The notes beneath the pieces were generated by a model. The model had not been told where the DNA came from. It saw only the letters and a program-made list of their open reading frames with translations, and did no database searches. From Plantago major (Eukaryota > Streptophyta > Magnoliopsida > Lamiales > Plantaginaceae): a stretch of 64,000 nucleotides of DNA. The translations under genes and the position numbers were made by a program. Below, one piece after another: positions 22,965 to 34,229 of the stretch; the stretch's first letter is position 1, and each line of letters begins with the position of its first letter. The DNA is taken from assembly GCA_026545765.1 (NCBI GenBank), contig CM048842.1, forward strand, positions 30,553,167 to 30,617,166. The letters are read 5' to 3'.

Positions 22965-24386
22965 TGTTGGTACAGATAATGGCAAAGTAAAAGACTAGAG
23001 GGGGGGGGGGTGAATAGTCTTTTAAAACTTTTGTCGATAAACACAGTTTCTCAGAAACCTAGGGGTTTCTGATACTTAAATTCAGAGCGCGGAAGACTTT
23101 ATGATAGGTAAGTGCAGAAACAATAAGTATGTGTGTGTGTGCTTTGCTGAAATGTAAATACAGAAAGGTAATAACACAGCAAGTATAGTGGTATCTGGAG
23201 GTGGCGTAATCCTCCAACTAATCCACTTCGGTCTTTCTGAGACCTAGAATTCACTAGAACAGATAATTGAGTTCACCTTACAATAATCCTATTCTAAGAT
23301 TCCTAAACAAATGGTTCACAACTAAATGTTCCCCCTGAGTTATTCCCCAGCTCCTAGAGTTAAGTACTTCATCTACTCAGATAACGTTGGAGTTATTCCC
23401 TGATTTCCCAAATCAAGTACTTCCTCTACTCCACGCCTTGATGGTGTTGGTTATAAGGTTTGTCAGAAAGGCTTCTCGTATAACTTTTCAGTTATGTTTA
23501 CAGAGAGCCAAACAGAACGAGACTACTTAATACACTTGTTCAAAGGAATGGCACCGCTTTTTTCGACCCAAGTAATTGATGTCCGTTCTGGAGAATGAGC
23601 TTCAGAAAGGGTATCTGATAGTTCAACTCTTTCACGAATAACAATCTCTTGTTAAGGTTCAGGACGACTTAGAACTACTAGTTATTCTTCAAGCAACAGA
23701 AAGCTTTCAGAAAGGATAGTAGAGTGCTTGAGAGAATACTTTGCTTGATGGTAAGTTTGCAAGATAGAGCGTTCTAAGGTATGTACTTCAAGCATCTAAG
23801 TGTGTGATATATATAGATAAATTTGAGAGGTGTTTTTGAATTGTATCCGCAGTTTCTATCAAATTATATCCGCTTATATCTTGAACTATGTACTCAAGTC
23901 ACTATCTCTTGTTTCGTAGAGGACTTGCTTTTGCAAGATTTCTGCCGATGCATTTAATGCATAGTACTGTTCATTGTCCTTTAGTCTCAACGGATACATG
24001 AGCCTTTCTGATGGCTTGCATGCTCCATACTCATGATGTCATATGTCCAGAATCATATTTCGAAAGTAAGTTAATATACTTAAGAAAGGATTAAAGACAT
24101 AGTCTTTCTGAGTTAGAGTAAAGCTTTGTGTCTTCATAAACCTTGTGCAATCTTTAGTCTTCTAATCTTCAGAATAGCTCCATTGCTAGGATTGATCTTC
24201 ATGGTCTTCTTGAAATAAAAATTACACTCAGAGATCTATAATCCTAATACAAGATTTACAAGGCTAATCATACTCAGTGATTTCTTCTTTTACAATGTTC
24301 AAGTGAACCAAGAGTACTTAATCACCTTTCTGGCTAAGATAAGAACATGTGATGAGTGATCAAAATACTAACAGATATTCCTAACA
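22965..24386 (-). repeat. Middle LTR of composite A, shared by both internal regions
   Basis: It runs from TGTTGGTACAG to ATTCCTAACA, 1422 bp. Its left side borders the primer-binding site of the left internal region and its right side borders the polypurine tract of the right internal region, so it serves as 5' LTR for one and 3' LTR for the other. It holds an 11-G run (about 23000), a TATATATAG box at 23818-23826 (minus-strand promoter) and two minisatellite units (about 23335-23420). Confidence 0.85.
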
Positions 24387-24401
24387 AATTTTCCCCTTTT
24401 T
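24387..24401 (-). other. Polypurine tract, right internal region of A
   Basis: The minus strand reads AAAAAGGGGAAAATT directly before the LTR terminus TGTTAGGAAT. It marks the 3' end of the right-hand internal region. Confidence 0.75.
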
Positions 24402-24812
24402 GATCAGTCATCCATGACTATCTTTTAAGTCCTATTACAAAATTGTAATCCTGGAAGAGAAAACAATCCACCACTTAATCATTTCAAAAGATATTCAACT
24501 TTAGTCAATTATGCGTAGTAAACATCAACCAAATCACAAGAAGTGATCTTTACGATAAGTTGTCATCTATTAAAAAGTATATGAGAGTATGATCTTCAGA
24601 TAGTACAGCTTTACGTAAAGAGATGCAACTTTTACATATAGAGAATTTTAGAAACAATCAGCAAGATTACAAAAAGTAACAAAACATACTAAGTAAATTA
24701 GAACAAAGGAGTGTCCAAGCTCCAAGAGAGTATTCTAATGTTACTAGTCTTCAAGTCTTCAGAAATGCAACTTGGGTTCAAATACCTCAAGTTCTTCAAA
24801 GACCCTTATTCG
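24402..24812 (-). other. Non-coding 3' region of ORF2 (right A)
   Basis: About 410 bp nearly the same as 9969-10381, between polypurine tract and ORF2 stop. No gene was seen. Confidence 0.5.
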
Positions 24813-27800
24813 ATCAACCGACATGATCATCCACTTTTCGCATTCTTCGACTAAGTCATAAGTATCCTTCCGACAGAGAGCTCATTTTCCGGATAAGTCA
24901 CATATTTCATGGTAACTCTTGCCAAGCTTGTGATTCTTCCGCAGAAAATGTTTGACCTAGAAGTACTTTCCCTGCACCTGTGCATGGTCTACTTGGCAAA
25001 TGAGACAGTTGAAATACAGATATTTCTTCCAGATAATGTATATCATCTAGGTATTCATCCAATGTCATATAGAATGACTCATAGGTTGAAACACCTAGTT
25101 TGTTCTTCCCCTCAGTAGCTACCATCCGCTTTTCTTACCTTGTGTACATCATCGTTTTCGTAAGGACAGTAAAACAAAGGTCCATCTTTCCGCTTCATTC
25201 CTCTTTTCTACTTCAAAGTTTAGCTGTGCATGAAGGTGCTCAGTTTTAGCAATTCGCTTTTCTCTCCATTTCGTGATCTCGTTGAGGATGGAGTTGAAAC
25301 TTATCATTGACAAGTAGATGTTGTAGTTCCGTAATCCAATACCCTCTCTTGTTCAGAATGCACCTATATGAAGATTCTTCATTACTGGTCTTCATATACT
25401 CAATGTGGGCATCAGTTTGCCTTTCTTGATGTGTTTCAATGTTTACTCTGCCAAATTGGAAATCCCTTCTTGCTTTTCTGTTTGGTGGCCTTCTGTTAGG
25501 AGATCCTCTAACCCTTTCTTCCCTGCCTCGTCAGGTCGATGGATGTTCCTTGTATAGACTTGGTATTTCCAAAGGGTTCGTCGCTAAGGGCTTTCACGCC
25601 AGAGGAGCTTGTGAAGTTGCTTGTCTCCTTTCTTGTGAAGTGGATGTTCATCGAATCATCCTCATCATCATTGAAGTCCAAAATTGGAGACTTGCAGCCT
25701 TTCGCCTCTTACTTCTCCTTCTTCCTTTCTTCTTCTTCAAGTCTTCTTCGAGATTCTAAGGGACTTGGTTCCCTTAGTTATCATACTTCTCACCTTTCCG
25801 TCGGTTGATCCGGAACAACTTCTTCAGCAAGTGGTGTTCCAAAGGTGTCCTTAATGACGAGTCGACTTGAGGAGGAGGATTTGATTGTTTTCTTTTCTTC
25901 CTCCGCTTTCGAGGCATCTCTTCTTCCCCTTAGTCATGAATGATCGACTCATGATAGCATAAGCTTCAGAGAGAGTTTCAAGTTTTTCGAGATTGTGTGC
26001 ACCGACCAATTCTTGAAGTTCCTTCTTCACTTTTGTTCTGCTCTAACCGCCTCGCTTCCTTTCGCTGAAGCTCATGCGGCCTTAGGATGGCGTTAGCTTG
26101 CAGGACAGCATGGCTGGCTTCATTCAATGATGCATTAGAATGTTACAATCCTCATCCCTGACCAACCCTAGGTCTTTCTGTGAGAGAGCTATGCTGGTTG
26201 CTCAGTTGAGTAAAGCAGCAGCCAATGGCTTCATCTCTTCTAGGACGGTTTTTAGCACTTGTGTATCTTGGGCAACTAGTGTCTTTCTGAGTTCTAAAAG
26301 ACACCGCTCCTTGCGGTGCTCTTCACTTGAACTACTTGCGTAGAATATATGAGGAGCAAGTAGGGCTCTTTTGTGCTGAGTGACAAGTCTCTCATCTTCT
26401 TCTTCAGTAATCAAGTTGTGGGTTTCAGCATCACTATCATAATCCTTTTCTTGGATTGTTTGCAGATTGACAATCTTCTTCTGCTTTCCATCAAGTGTGC
26501 TGGCCTTCTGAGAAGATGTAGAAGGTCTTTCTGATGCGCCTCAAAGATCATGCTCTTCATCATCATTGTCATCCATGGCATCTATCTCAGCAGCTGTGAC
26601 AACAATGGCATTTTTCAAATTTCTTTGCTCATCTAGGAGTGCCAATTCTTTGGCATTAGCTTCTTCGAGCTTCTTGATTTTGGTTTCCTTTTCATCAACA
26701 AGAGCTTGAGTCTCAATGTTGATTCTCATCTCTTCTTCCAATACCTTTCTGAGTTTTTCCATTCTAAACTCAGCGGCTGAAATTTCTTCTAAGGCATCAT
26801 TGTGTTCAGCCTTTTGGGTATCTTGATGAGACTTGGGAGGTGATGATGATGGAGCTTTCTGAGCATTTGAGGGAGTAGCCTTTTCTCCACTTCCTTTGCT
26901 AGCTTTCTGAATCCCGCCTTGTCCAGGTTGGGGATCATCATCATCCTCCTTTTTCTTTGCTTCTTGGTTTGGATGCTCAGAAGGAGGTTCTTGATAATCA
27001 TTTTCGTCCATCTCCTCGCTATCTTCAAACCAGTTGATCACATTTATGAATGTAATCATCCTCCCATTAACTTCTTCTTGTTCAAGGTAGGTTGTGAGCT
27101 TGGCAAGGCAGATGGGTAACCATCCGCTCTTGGTTTGAGCATCCGCAGACTTGAAATCGCTAAAGTCTTTGCTACTTCATGAATGAAGTCTTCATGCATC
27201 GAGTGGCAAATGCGTAGGACTCTTGGGAACAATGCATGGATATAATCTTCCGATTGAAGGCAATTGCTCTTCTCTCCGGACGCCGACATTTCGCTAATTC
27301 AGAAAGGTCATCCTTTCTGAGTTTCTGCCATTGTCTGAAGCACTTGAGATGTTTCTTTAAGGTGTGCTTCTGGAAGGCCTTGAGTAAATCAACTGACACT
27401 AGACTTTGAGCCTGAAAGAAAGTGTTCAAGTTAGTTTTGCTCAAACTACTTGAGTTAGTATCTGTAAGCGAAAGAAGGCTTTCTGAGCATACCTGTGTAG
27501 AAACACTAGGCTCATTATCCTGTACTTCTGCTTGCTTGGGCATAGAGGTCTCAGATACCTTGTTGTGAGGAGAAGTCTGATCCAAATCAACCTTTCTTTC
27601 TGCTAGAACCTGAGAATTAAAATCAAATATGTTTAGAAACTGTTAACAGAAAAGATAAGTGGAAAAATGCTTTCTGAGACTTCTCTTACTTCCAAGTGAG
27701 GAAGCTCAACGGCATCTTTCTCAGAAACCTTGGGGGTTTCTGGAACCTTTTATGCAGATACTACTTGTTCAGCAGTTTTAGTTTCCTTTGGAGGAGATAA

Positions 27801-29838
27801 CACAACTGTTTCTCCATCCAATTGTTCTTCTGACTGAGCCTGTAAGAACAAACATAAAAGATTTAGTAGTGGTTTTTCTAGAGCATTCTTGAAGAAGGCT
27901 ATTACTGATTACTTACCTTCTCAGCAGGCGCTCAAGAATACTTCCCGTAAAGCTTTTCACCGAATCTCTAGGTTTTGGGGTGTTGGTTCCACCGCCACTA
28001 CTTCCTCAGTTGGAGCCTAAAAAGAGACATTAAGAATATTAGAACATAAGATAAGAGCATTTTTAGTTATTTCTTGTTCAGAGATAACTTTACTACATGT
28101 GGGACAAGCTCTTCTTGATGTTTAGAGGTTGGAGGAACCTCTTCTTGATTCAAAGGGGTGGACAGGTTTTCTTCCCCCTGAAAGTGTGTCTCCAAGTTGG
28201 CTTGTAACAAATACAGCTTATGAGTAACAAGTTAACATTCATTTATGTTGACATGTTATATACAAACTATCTTTGTTACCGAATTGAGTCAGCCGATCAT
28301 TGATCTCGACTTGTGGTGATTCCACAGCCTCTCGTGCTCATTATTGTTCTCTCTCAGAGTATCATTCGAGTCTCCATCTCGCTGATCCCTTTCAGAGTTG
28401 AGCTCTCTCGAAGGTTGAGGAACCTGCTCAAGAATGTGGTTTTCTTCAAAGAATATTAAGGTCAGCATTGTGAATGTGGAAGCAATGGCAACATCTTCCA
28501 TCATTCTATCTTCCTCACCTGCACCTTCTTCTTCTCGCCAAGTAGGGCTCTTGTCTTTCAGAGAGCTGAGCTTGATGCTCCTCCATGGGTCTCATACTTG
28601 AATCTTTTGAGTACTTTTGCAAGTACTTCATCATCCTCGTAATCACTATTCTGGTCAGTGCACTCCATCTATGACATTTCTATCATCTTTGGAGAGTTCT
28701 AGAGCATTCTGGTTCAGGATTCTTGGGGCATTCTGGAGTTGCCTTTCTGAGCGTTCCACATCTTCTAAGACCTTGTCTCCAGAAGGTTGCGCCTCTTGTA
28801 TGCTTAGGGGCTTGGAGGCTCTTTTGCTATGAGTCCTCTTTCTCGGGCAACCTGGAGGTTTAGCTTGAGCTTGCTAAACCTCCTCACCTTGTGCGCTTCT
28901 TCTTCTTCTACCTTTTGAGTGCGTTCTCGGCAAGAAGTTTCTCCTTTTCTTCAAAAGCGTCAAAAGGGAGTTGGATCGATTTCGCCTCTCTCGAGAGTGA
29001 TTCCCATTGTTTCGTAATGTAGATTCTGAGACCAGTGCATATCGCCTTTGGCTCAAGAAGGCCATTGATGATTTTGGGCTCAAATTCCTTAATATGTCCA
29101 AGGAATTTGTTGAAGGCGTACTTCCCCCAATTGAAGTGGGTTTCCTGCCCTTCATGCTTCTTGCTCAGAAGATGCATCATCATCCATCTCTCCATGCTTA
29201 TCTGGTCTACTCCACCTTTGTTGCCATCAAAGCAATGGACCAGAATAATAGCTAAAGTACTCCAGTGTTTCTGGAGATGACTAGTTCTGATGGCCTTCAG
29301 AACAAAGTCTCTGGCAACCTTTGCATTTTCTAACTGGATTGCTTCAAATAGCTCTTTGACGCCTTGAATCTGGAAGCGTCCTTGATGTTGATGTCTTCAA
29401 ATGTTCCTCGATTTTTCAATCGGAATATCTTGAAGAAAGTCTTGCAGTCTAGAACAATTTCTTGTCCTTGGACTTCAGTCTGCATGTATTTTTCTTCCTC
29501 ATCATTCACAACTTTTGTGAAGATTTTGGAGTTGTTATAGAACTCCAAAGACATCCAAAGGTGGATAGTCCACGGGTACATCGATAGAAGCTTGTAGATA
29601 TGGGAATTCTTCAAAGATTCCCAACACGCTTCTTTCTCGTTTTGAAGGTATAACTGCCGGTACATATCTATTCACTAGAAAAGCTCCCAATTCATTTTGT
29701 GGTTAGTGTTCCAAATCGATGGGGTAAACTTTCCTGTATATGCTTATTCAACACCTTAAGTTCCTTTCCTCCTTGCTTATCAGCAGGAGCATATGATACG
29801 GCCTTAGGGTTCTTGGTGGTCATCTTCTTGGGTGCCAT
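24813..29838 (-). pseudogene. ORF2, additional 3' gene of subfamily A (right copy, broken)
   Basis: The start ATGGCACCCAAGAAGATGACC is at 29838, the best-preserved start in subfamily A; the end is near 24813. The domain order is as in the left copy. Intron-like segments with GT...AG ends and intact flanking frames are seen at 27412-27492 (81 nt), 27610-27689 (80 nt), 27840-27916 (77 nt) and 28017-28093 (77 nt), each with a pyrimidine-rich acceptor (for example CTTTCTTTCAG); a fifth near 28212-28279 has lost its AG. The acidic block with coiled coil (26541-27059) reads openly for 172 residues. The stretches 24800-25320 and 25780-26110 are strongly altered at CAG/CTG sites, and their frame is not reliable. 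Function is unknown. Confidence 0.7.
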
Positions 29839-30037
29839 CTCTTATATAGAGTTTTGAGTGAGTGTTTTTCAGATGAATTTTGCACAATTAATCGAGATTA
29901 GTCTGTCTTTTCAGAAGACTAAGCACAAGAAGTTGAGTTTGCAGAGGGGGTTTTGCAGAAATCTTGAGAGATTTTGCTGTTTTGATGCAAGTTTGAAATT
30001 TCGGAATTGGTAAAAGTGTTTGTCTTTTGCCCAAATC

Positions 30038-30049
30038 TTATATATATAG
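30038..30049 (-). promoter_or_regulatory. Internal TATA box upstream of ORF2 (right A)
   Basis: The minus strand reads CTATATATATAA, 211 bp before the ORF2 ATG at 29838. Counterpart of the boxes at 15611, 40621 and 62746. Confidence 0.55.
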
Positions 30050-30744
30050 CAGACAAAATGTACATAGATACAACATATATATATAGCTGAATATGAATGC
30101 GTGTCTTTGCATCTCGCATAGGCGGTACGCCCTTTGTACTTCATTAAATGCGATTGGGCCATGTCTGCATTTATCAACAGACATTACTTGCTTTTTTTTA
30201 ATATCAATAGTTGAGATCAAACGTTTATTCATCAAGGGCTTATATTGAATATCTTGTAATGATATCAATCAACAAATGGTAATGTGCCGACTTGATGGAT
30301 TTTTAATATGCTACATTCATTGTGTCACTTAGTAAAGAGTAGGAACACTTAATCGTTTGATATTATCATTCTGAGTGTCAAGTCCTTATCTATATATTGT
30401 TTATCATAAAAATGGTAAAAATACAAGACATAGCACATGTTTGACTTTCAGAACTTATACATTTTGGGCTTTGTGTGTCCATTTCTCTTATGACTAAATA
30501 GCTTCAATTCAAGTGTCGGCTTCATTGTTTGAATGTATTTGACCCACTCTCAAGAAGTAAATTCTAGTCTTATTTACTTATTAAGTGTACTAACCTTTGC
30601 CTTTCGGATACCTTTCCAGAAATGTTTTGCCTTTCCGAGTGTTGCTACCGTAAACCTTTACATCACATCTTGTCAATTGGCTTCGAGAACCGCTCTCGTG
30701 AGGCCTACTCACTTATTCAGACATTAGAGATTCAGGACAATTTT
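30050..30744. other. Spacer with degraded hairpins between pol and ORF2 (right A)
   Basis: No gene seen. The segment 30600-30700 aligns with the hairpin array at 16177-16280, but its stems are damaged by the same CAG/CTG-type changes (for example TTTCGGATACC for TTTCTGGATACC). Confidence 0.5.
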
Positions 30745-32418
30745 TCAGTCCTTAGGCAACTCCATTAATCCAAGATTGTGTCTCAAAGTCAAGAACCGAC
30801 TTTCTTGTAAGGGCTTAGTGAACATATCTGCAAGTTGGTCTTCTGTGCCAATCTTGAGTATCTCTATATTGCCTTTCTCAACATGGTCTCTAATGAAGTG
30901 GTGTCTAACATCAATGTGCTTTGTTCTGGCATGGAACTTGGGGTTTTGTGTGATTGCAATAGCACTTGTGTTATCACAAAAAATGGGAGTTTTCTCTTCA
31001 TTGAGTCCATAGTCTCTTGAATCCACAGAATTTGTGTTGCACAACAACCAGCAGCAATATATTCAGCCTCTATGGTAGAAGTTGCAATTGAGTTTTGTTT
31101 CTTTCTAAACCATGAGATAAGTCTACTTCCCAGAAACTGACAAGTTCCTGAGGTACTTTTCCTATCAAGCATTGATCTAGCATAATCAGCATCTGAGTAA
31201 CCAGCCAAACTCAATCCACTTTCTTTAGGATACCACAACCCTACATCTACTGTACCTTTCACATACTTTAATACTTTCATTGCAGTGTTGTAGTGTGATT
31301 GCGTTGGATTTGTTTGAAATCTAGCACACACTCCAACTGCATATTGAATATCGTGTCATAAAGAAGGTAAAGTATTGAACCTATCAATTTCCTATACTTG
31401 TGTTCATCAACACTCTTATCTGATTCAGTATTGGTCATCTTGGTTCCTATGCTCATAGGTATCTTAGCATTCTTTTCAGAAGGCTTAAGATTGTACTTTG
31501 TGAGCATGTCTTTCGCATACTTTGTCTGACTAATGAATATTCCATCAATGAGTTGCTTGACTTGCAATCCTAGGAAATAGTCAATTCCCCCATCATGCTC
31601 ATCTCAAATTTACTTTTCATGAGATTTGCAAAGTCATCACAAAGTTGCTTGTCCTTAGATCCAAATATAATGTCATCAACATATACTTGAACTAAGAGTA
31701 GTTTTCCATCATGATTTAAAGTAAACAAAGTTTTATCAACTTCACCTTTCTTGAAACCACTTTCCAGAAGGTATTTGGCCAAAGTGCCATACCATGCTCT
31801 TGGAGCCTGTTTCAGTCTGTAAAGAGCTTTCTGTAGCTTATAGACCATTTTACTTTCTGAGGAAACTTCAAAGCCAGGTGGTTGCTCAACATAGACTTCC
31901 TCAGCAAGTTCACCATTCAAGAATGCACTTTTGACATCCATCTGATAAACTTTAAAATATTTATGAGCTGAAAAGGCCAGAAAGAGTCTTATTGCATCCA
32001 ATCTGGCAACTGGTGCATATGACTCATCAAAATCTAAACCTTCAGTCTGGGTGAATCCCTTGGCAACCAACCTTTCTTTGTTTCTGGTTATTTCACTAGA
32101 TTCATTCATCTTGTTTCTGAAAACCCACTTAGTTCCAATCACAGATATTCCTTCTACAAATGGAACTAGTTTCCAGACTTTGTTTCTTTCAAACTAATCC
32201 AACTCTTCTTGCATTGCAGAGATCCAATCTTGGTCTCTTAATTCTTCTTCTATAGTTTTTGGTTCAATGTTTGAGATAAAACATCCAAAGAGAGAATTAG
32301 CATTTTCAGCTATTGCTCTCCTAGTCGTAACACCTTGATTGATTAGTCCAATCACATCTTTTGCAGGATGATCCTTGATCCATCTCATCATGGGTTTAGG
32401 GCTAGTAGGGTCAACATC
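30745..32418 (-). pseudogene. RT-RNase H of right A copy, cut by B1
   Basis: The RNase H stop is at 30745-30747 (last residues MELPKD). Y-V-D-D is at 31672-31683. The RT N-terminal half (31570-32142) is a clean 190-residue frame from the [13 protein letters not shown] region to EMSMMGEL, followed by a one-base shift. The TAG at 32194-32196 replaces a CAG or CAA codon present in B1 and is shared with the left copy. The segment ends at the B1 target duplication TATGT (32419-32423); the same pol resumes at 48511 on the other side. RNase H (30864-31331) keeps SDADYARSMLDRKSTSGT but is frame-broken near 31020. Confidence 0.85.
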
Positions 32419-32423
32419 TATGT

Positions 32424-34112
32424 TGTTAGATATTTTGTTAAGAATATCTGTTTAGATTTTGTTCAGCAACATGATGACTTATCTTAGTCTCAGAAAGGTG
32501 ATTAGTACTCTTGGTTCACTTGAACATTGTAAAAGAGGAAACCCACTAAGTATGATAGTCTAGCTAATCTTGTATAGGATGTTAGGTCTCGAAATGTAAT
32601 TTTTATTTTATGAAGAGAAGACCAAGAAGAAGACATCCAAGCAGAAAGCTCAACAACAATTGAAGACTTGAAGAAAACTGCACAAGATTACTGAATCTGT
32701 TGTTCAGATATCTTAGCCAGATATCTTGTAGACACGAACAGTTTCAAACAAACTGTGTCACAAGAGATATCTGAGAAATAAGATACATATCTGAAAACAA
32801 GGAAAGTGTCCACAGATATCTATTCTCAGATACCTTGAGCTTTAACCACGTTTCTGAAAGAGAAATATATATTGCAAACAAAGTTGTTTCAATAAAATAC
32901 AAGTGGTATCTGAAGAATGAATCAGATAAGGACGTGCAAAGAATCAGATAACACTAGTATCTGATATAAAGCATAGTTCCGTTGACACTACAGGACAAAA
33001 AGTATAGTACAATGCATTTAATGCACCGATGTAGATGTCGAATAAAAGCAACGGCAGCTTCGAGAAGAAGACAAAATCACATAAGATTATACACAGATAT
33101 CGATAGTTTGAATTTGAGCCTAACGGATACTATTCAAACGGCACTCAAATTCATCTATAAATATCAACACTTAGACAGCTTGAGAAGATACACGGAACAC
33201 ACAACTCAGAACACAAGACCTTGAACTGCATACGATATCTGATTATCATACTCTCTCAAAGCAACTTACTTATTATCAAAGCTTCTACATTTAAAGCTTT
33301 TGATCTTGAGTAAACACCAAGTTCTAAGTGTCCCGATCCTAAACAAGCAAAGCTATTCGTGAAGGAGTTGAATCAAAAGATCAACTATCCGAGATTCATT
33401 CTCTTGAATGTATATCATAAGACTGGGTCAAGAAATCGAACAAGATACCATACCGTAAAGTGTATTAAGTAACTTAGTTCACGAGCTATCCGATTAACCG
33501 AAAAGTTATTAAGACGCTCATCCGACAACTCAAACCTAAACCAACACCATAATCAAGGGAGCATGTGAAGTACTTAGTTTGAAAATCGTGAATAACTCCA
33601 AGGTTACCGAGTATAGGAAGTACTTGATTTGGGAAACCGAGGAATAGCTCCAAGGTTATTGAGTATAGGAAGTACTTAGCTTGGGAAGCTAGGAATAACT
33701 CAAAGGTTTCGAGTAGGAAGTACTTGTGGAAAGCCGGGAAGAACTTGGGGAACATTTGTGGGAACCAATTGTTTAAGAATCTTAGAATAGGATTATTGTA
33801 AGGAAATCTCAATTATCTGTCTAGTGAATTCTAGGTCTCGATACAATCAAGTGGATTAGTTGGAGGATTACGCCACCTCCATATACCACTATACTTGTCG
33901 TGTCATTTACGCTTCAGATTTATACTTCAAAGAACACACACACACGCTTATTAACTGCTTCGCACTTATCTTTATTAAGTCTTCCGACTGATTCTAAGTA
34001 TCAGATATCTATTCAGATATCTGAGAAATATTTGTTATCGACAAAAGTTTTAAAAGACTATTCACCCCCCCCCCCCCTCTAGTCTTTTACTTTGCCGTTA
34101 TCTGAACCAACA
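32424..34112 (+). repeat. 5' LTR of B1
   Basis: 1689 bp, TG...CA. It contains TATAAATA at 33156-33163, minisatellite units at about 33570-33740, many AGATATCTG-type words (32700-32850, 34005-34025), and a run of 13 C (34065-34077) near its end. Several short open frames here have no recognised protein meaning. Confidence 0.92.
33156..33163 (+). promoter_or_regulatory. Probable LTR promoter TATA box of B1
   Basis: TATAAATA, about 730 bp into the LTR, conserved at 47478-47485 in the 3' LTR and in reverse in C, D and E (for example near 55797). Transcription of genomic RNA would start about 30 bp downstream, making the LTR R-U5 part about 920 bp long. Confidence 0.5.
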
Positions 34113-34114
34113 AG

Positions 34115-34126
34115 TGGTATCAGAGC
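34115..34126 (+). other. Primer-binding site of B1 (tRNA-iMet)
   Basis: TGGTATCAGAGC, 2 nt after the LTR end at 34112, complementary to initiator tRNA-Met. Confidence 0.92.
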
Positions 34127-34229
34127 AGGAGGTTCACCAGCCTTCTGCACTGAACCTAGATCCCCAGATAGGTGAAGGAACTTTGTCCACTTTTGAGGAC
34201 TATTTAATTTGTGTGTTAAGTGTGCAGGT

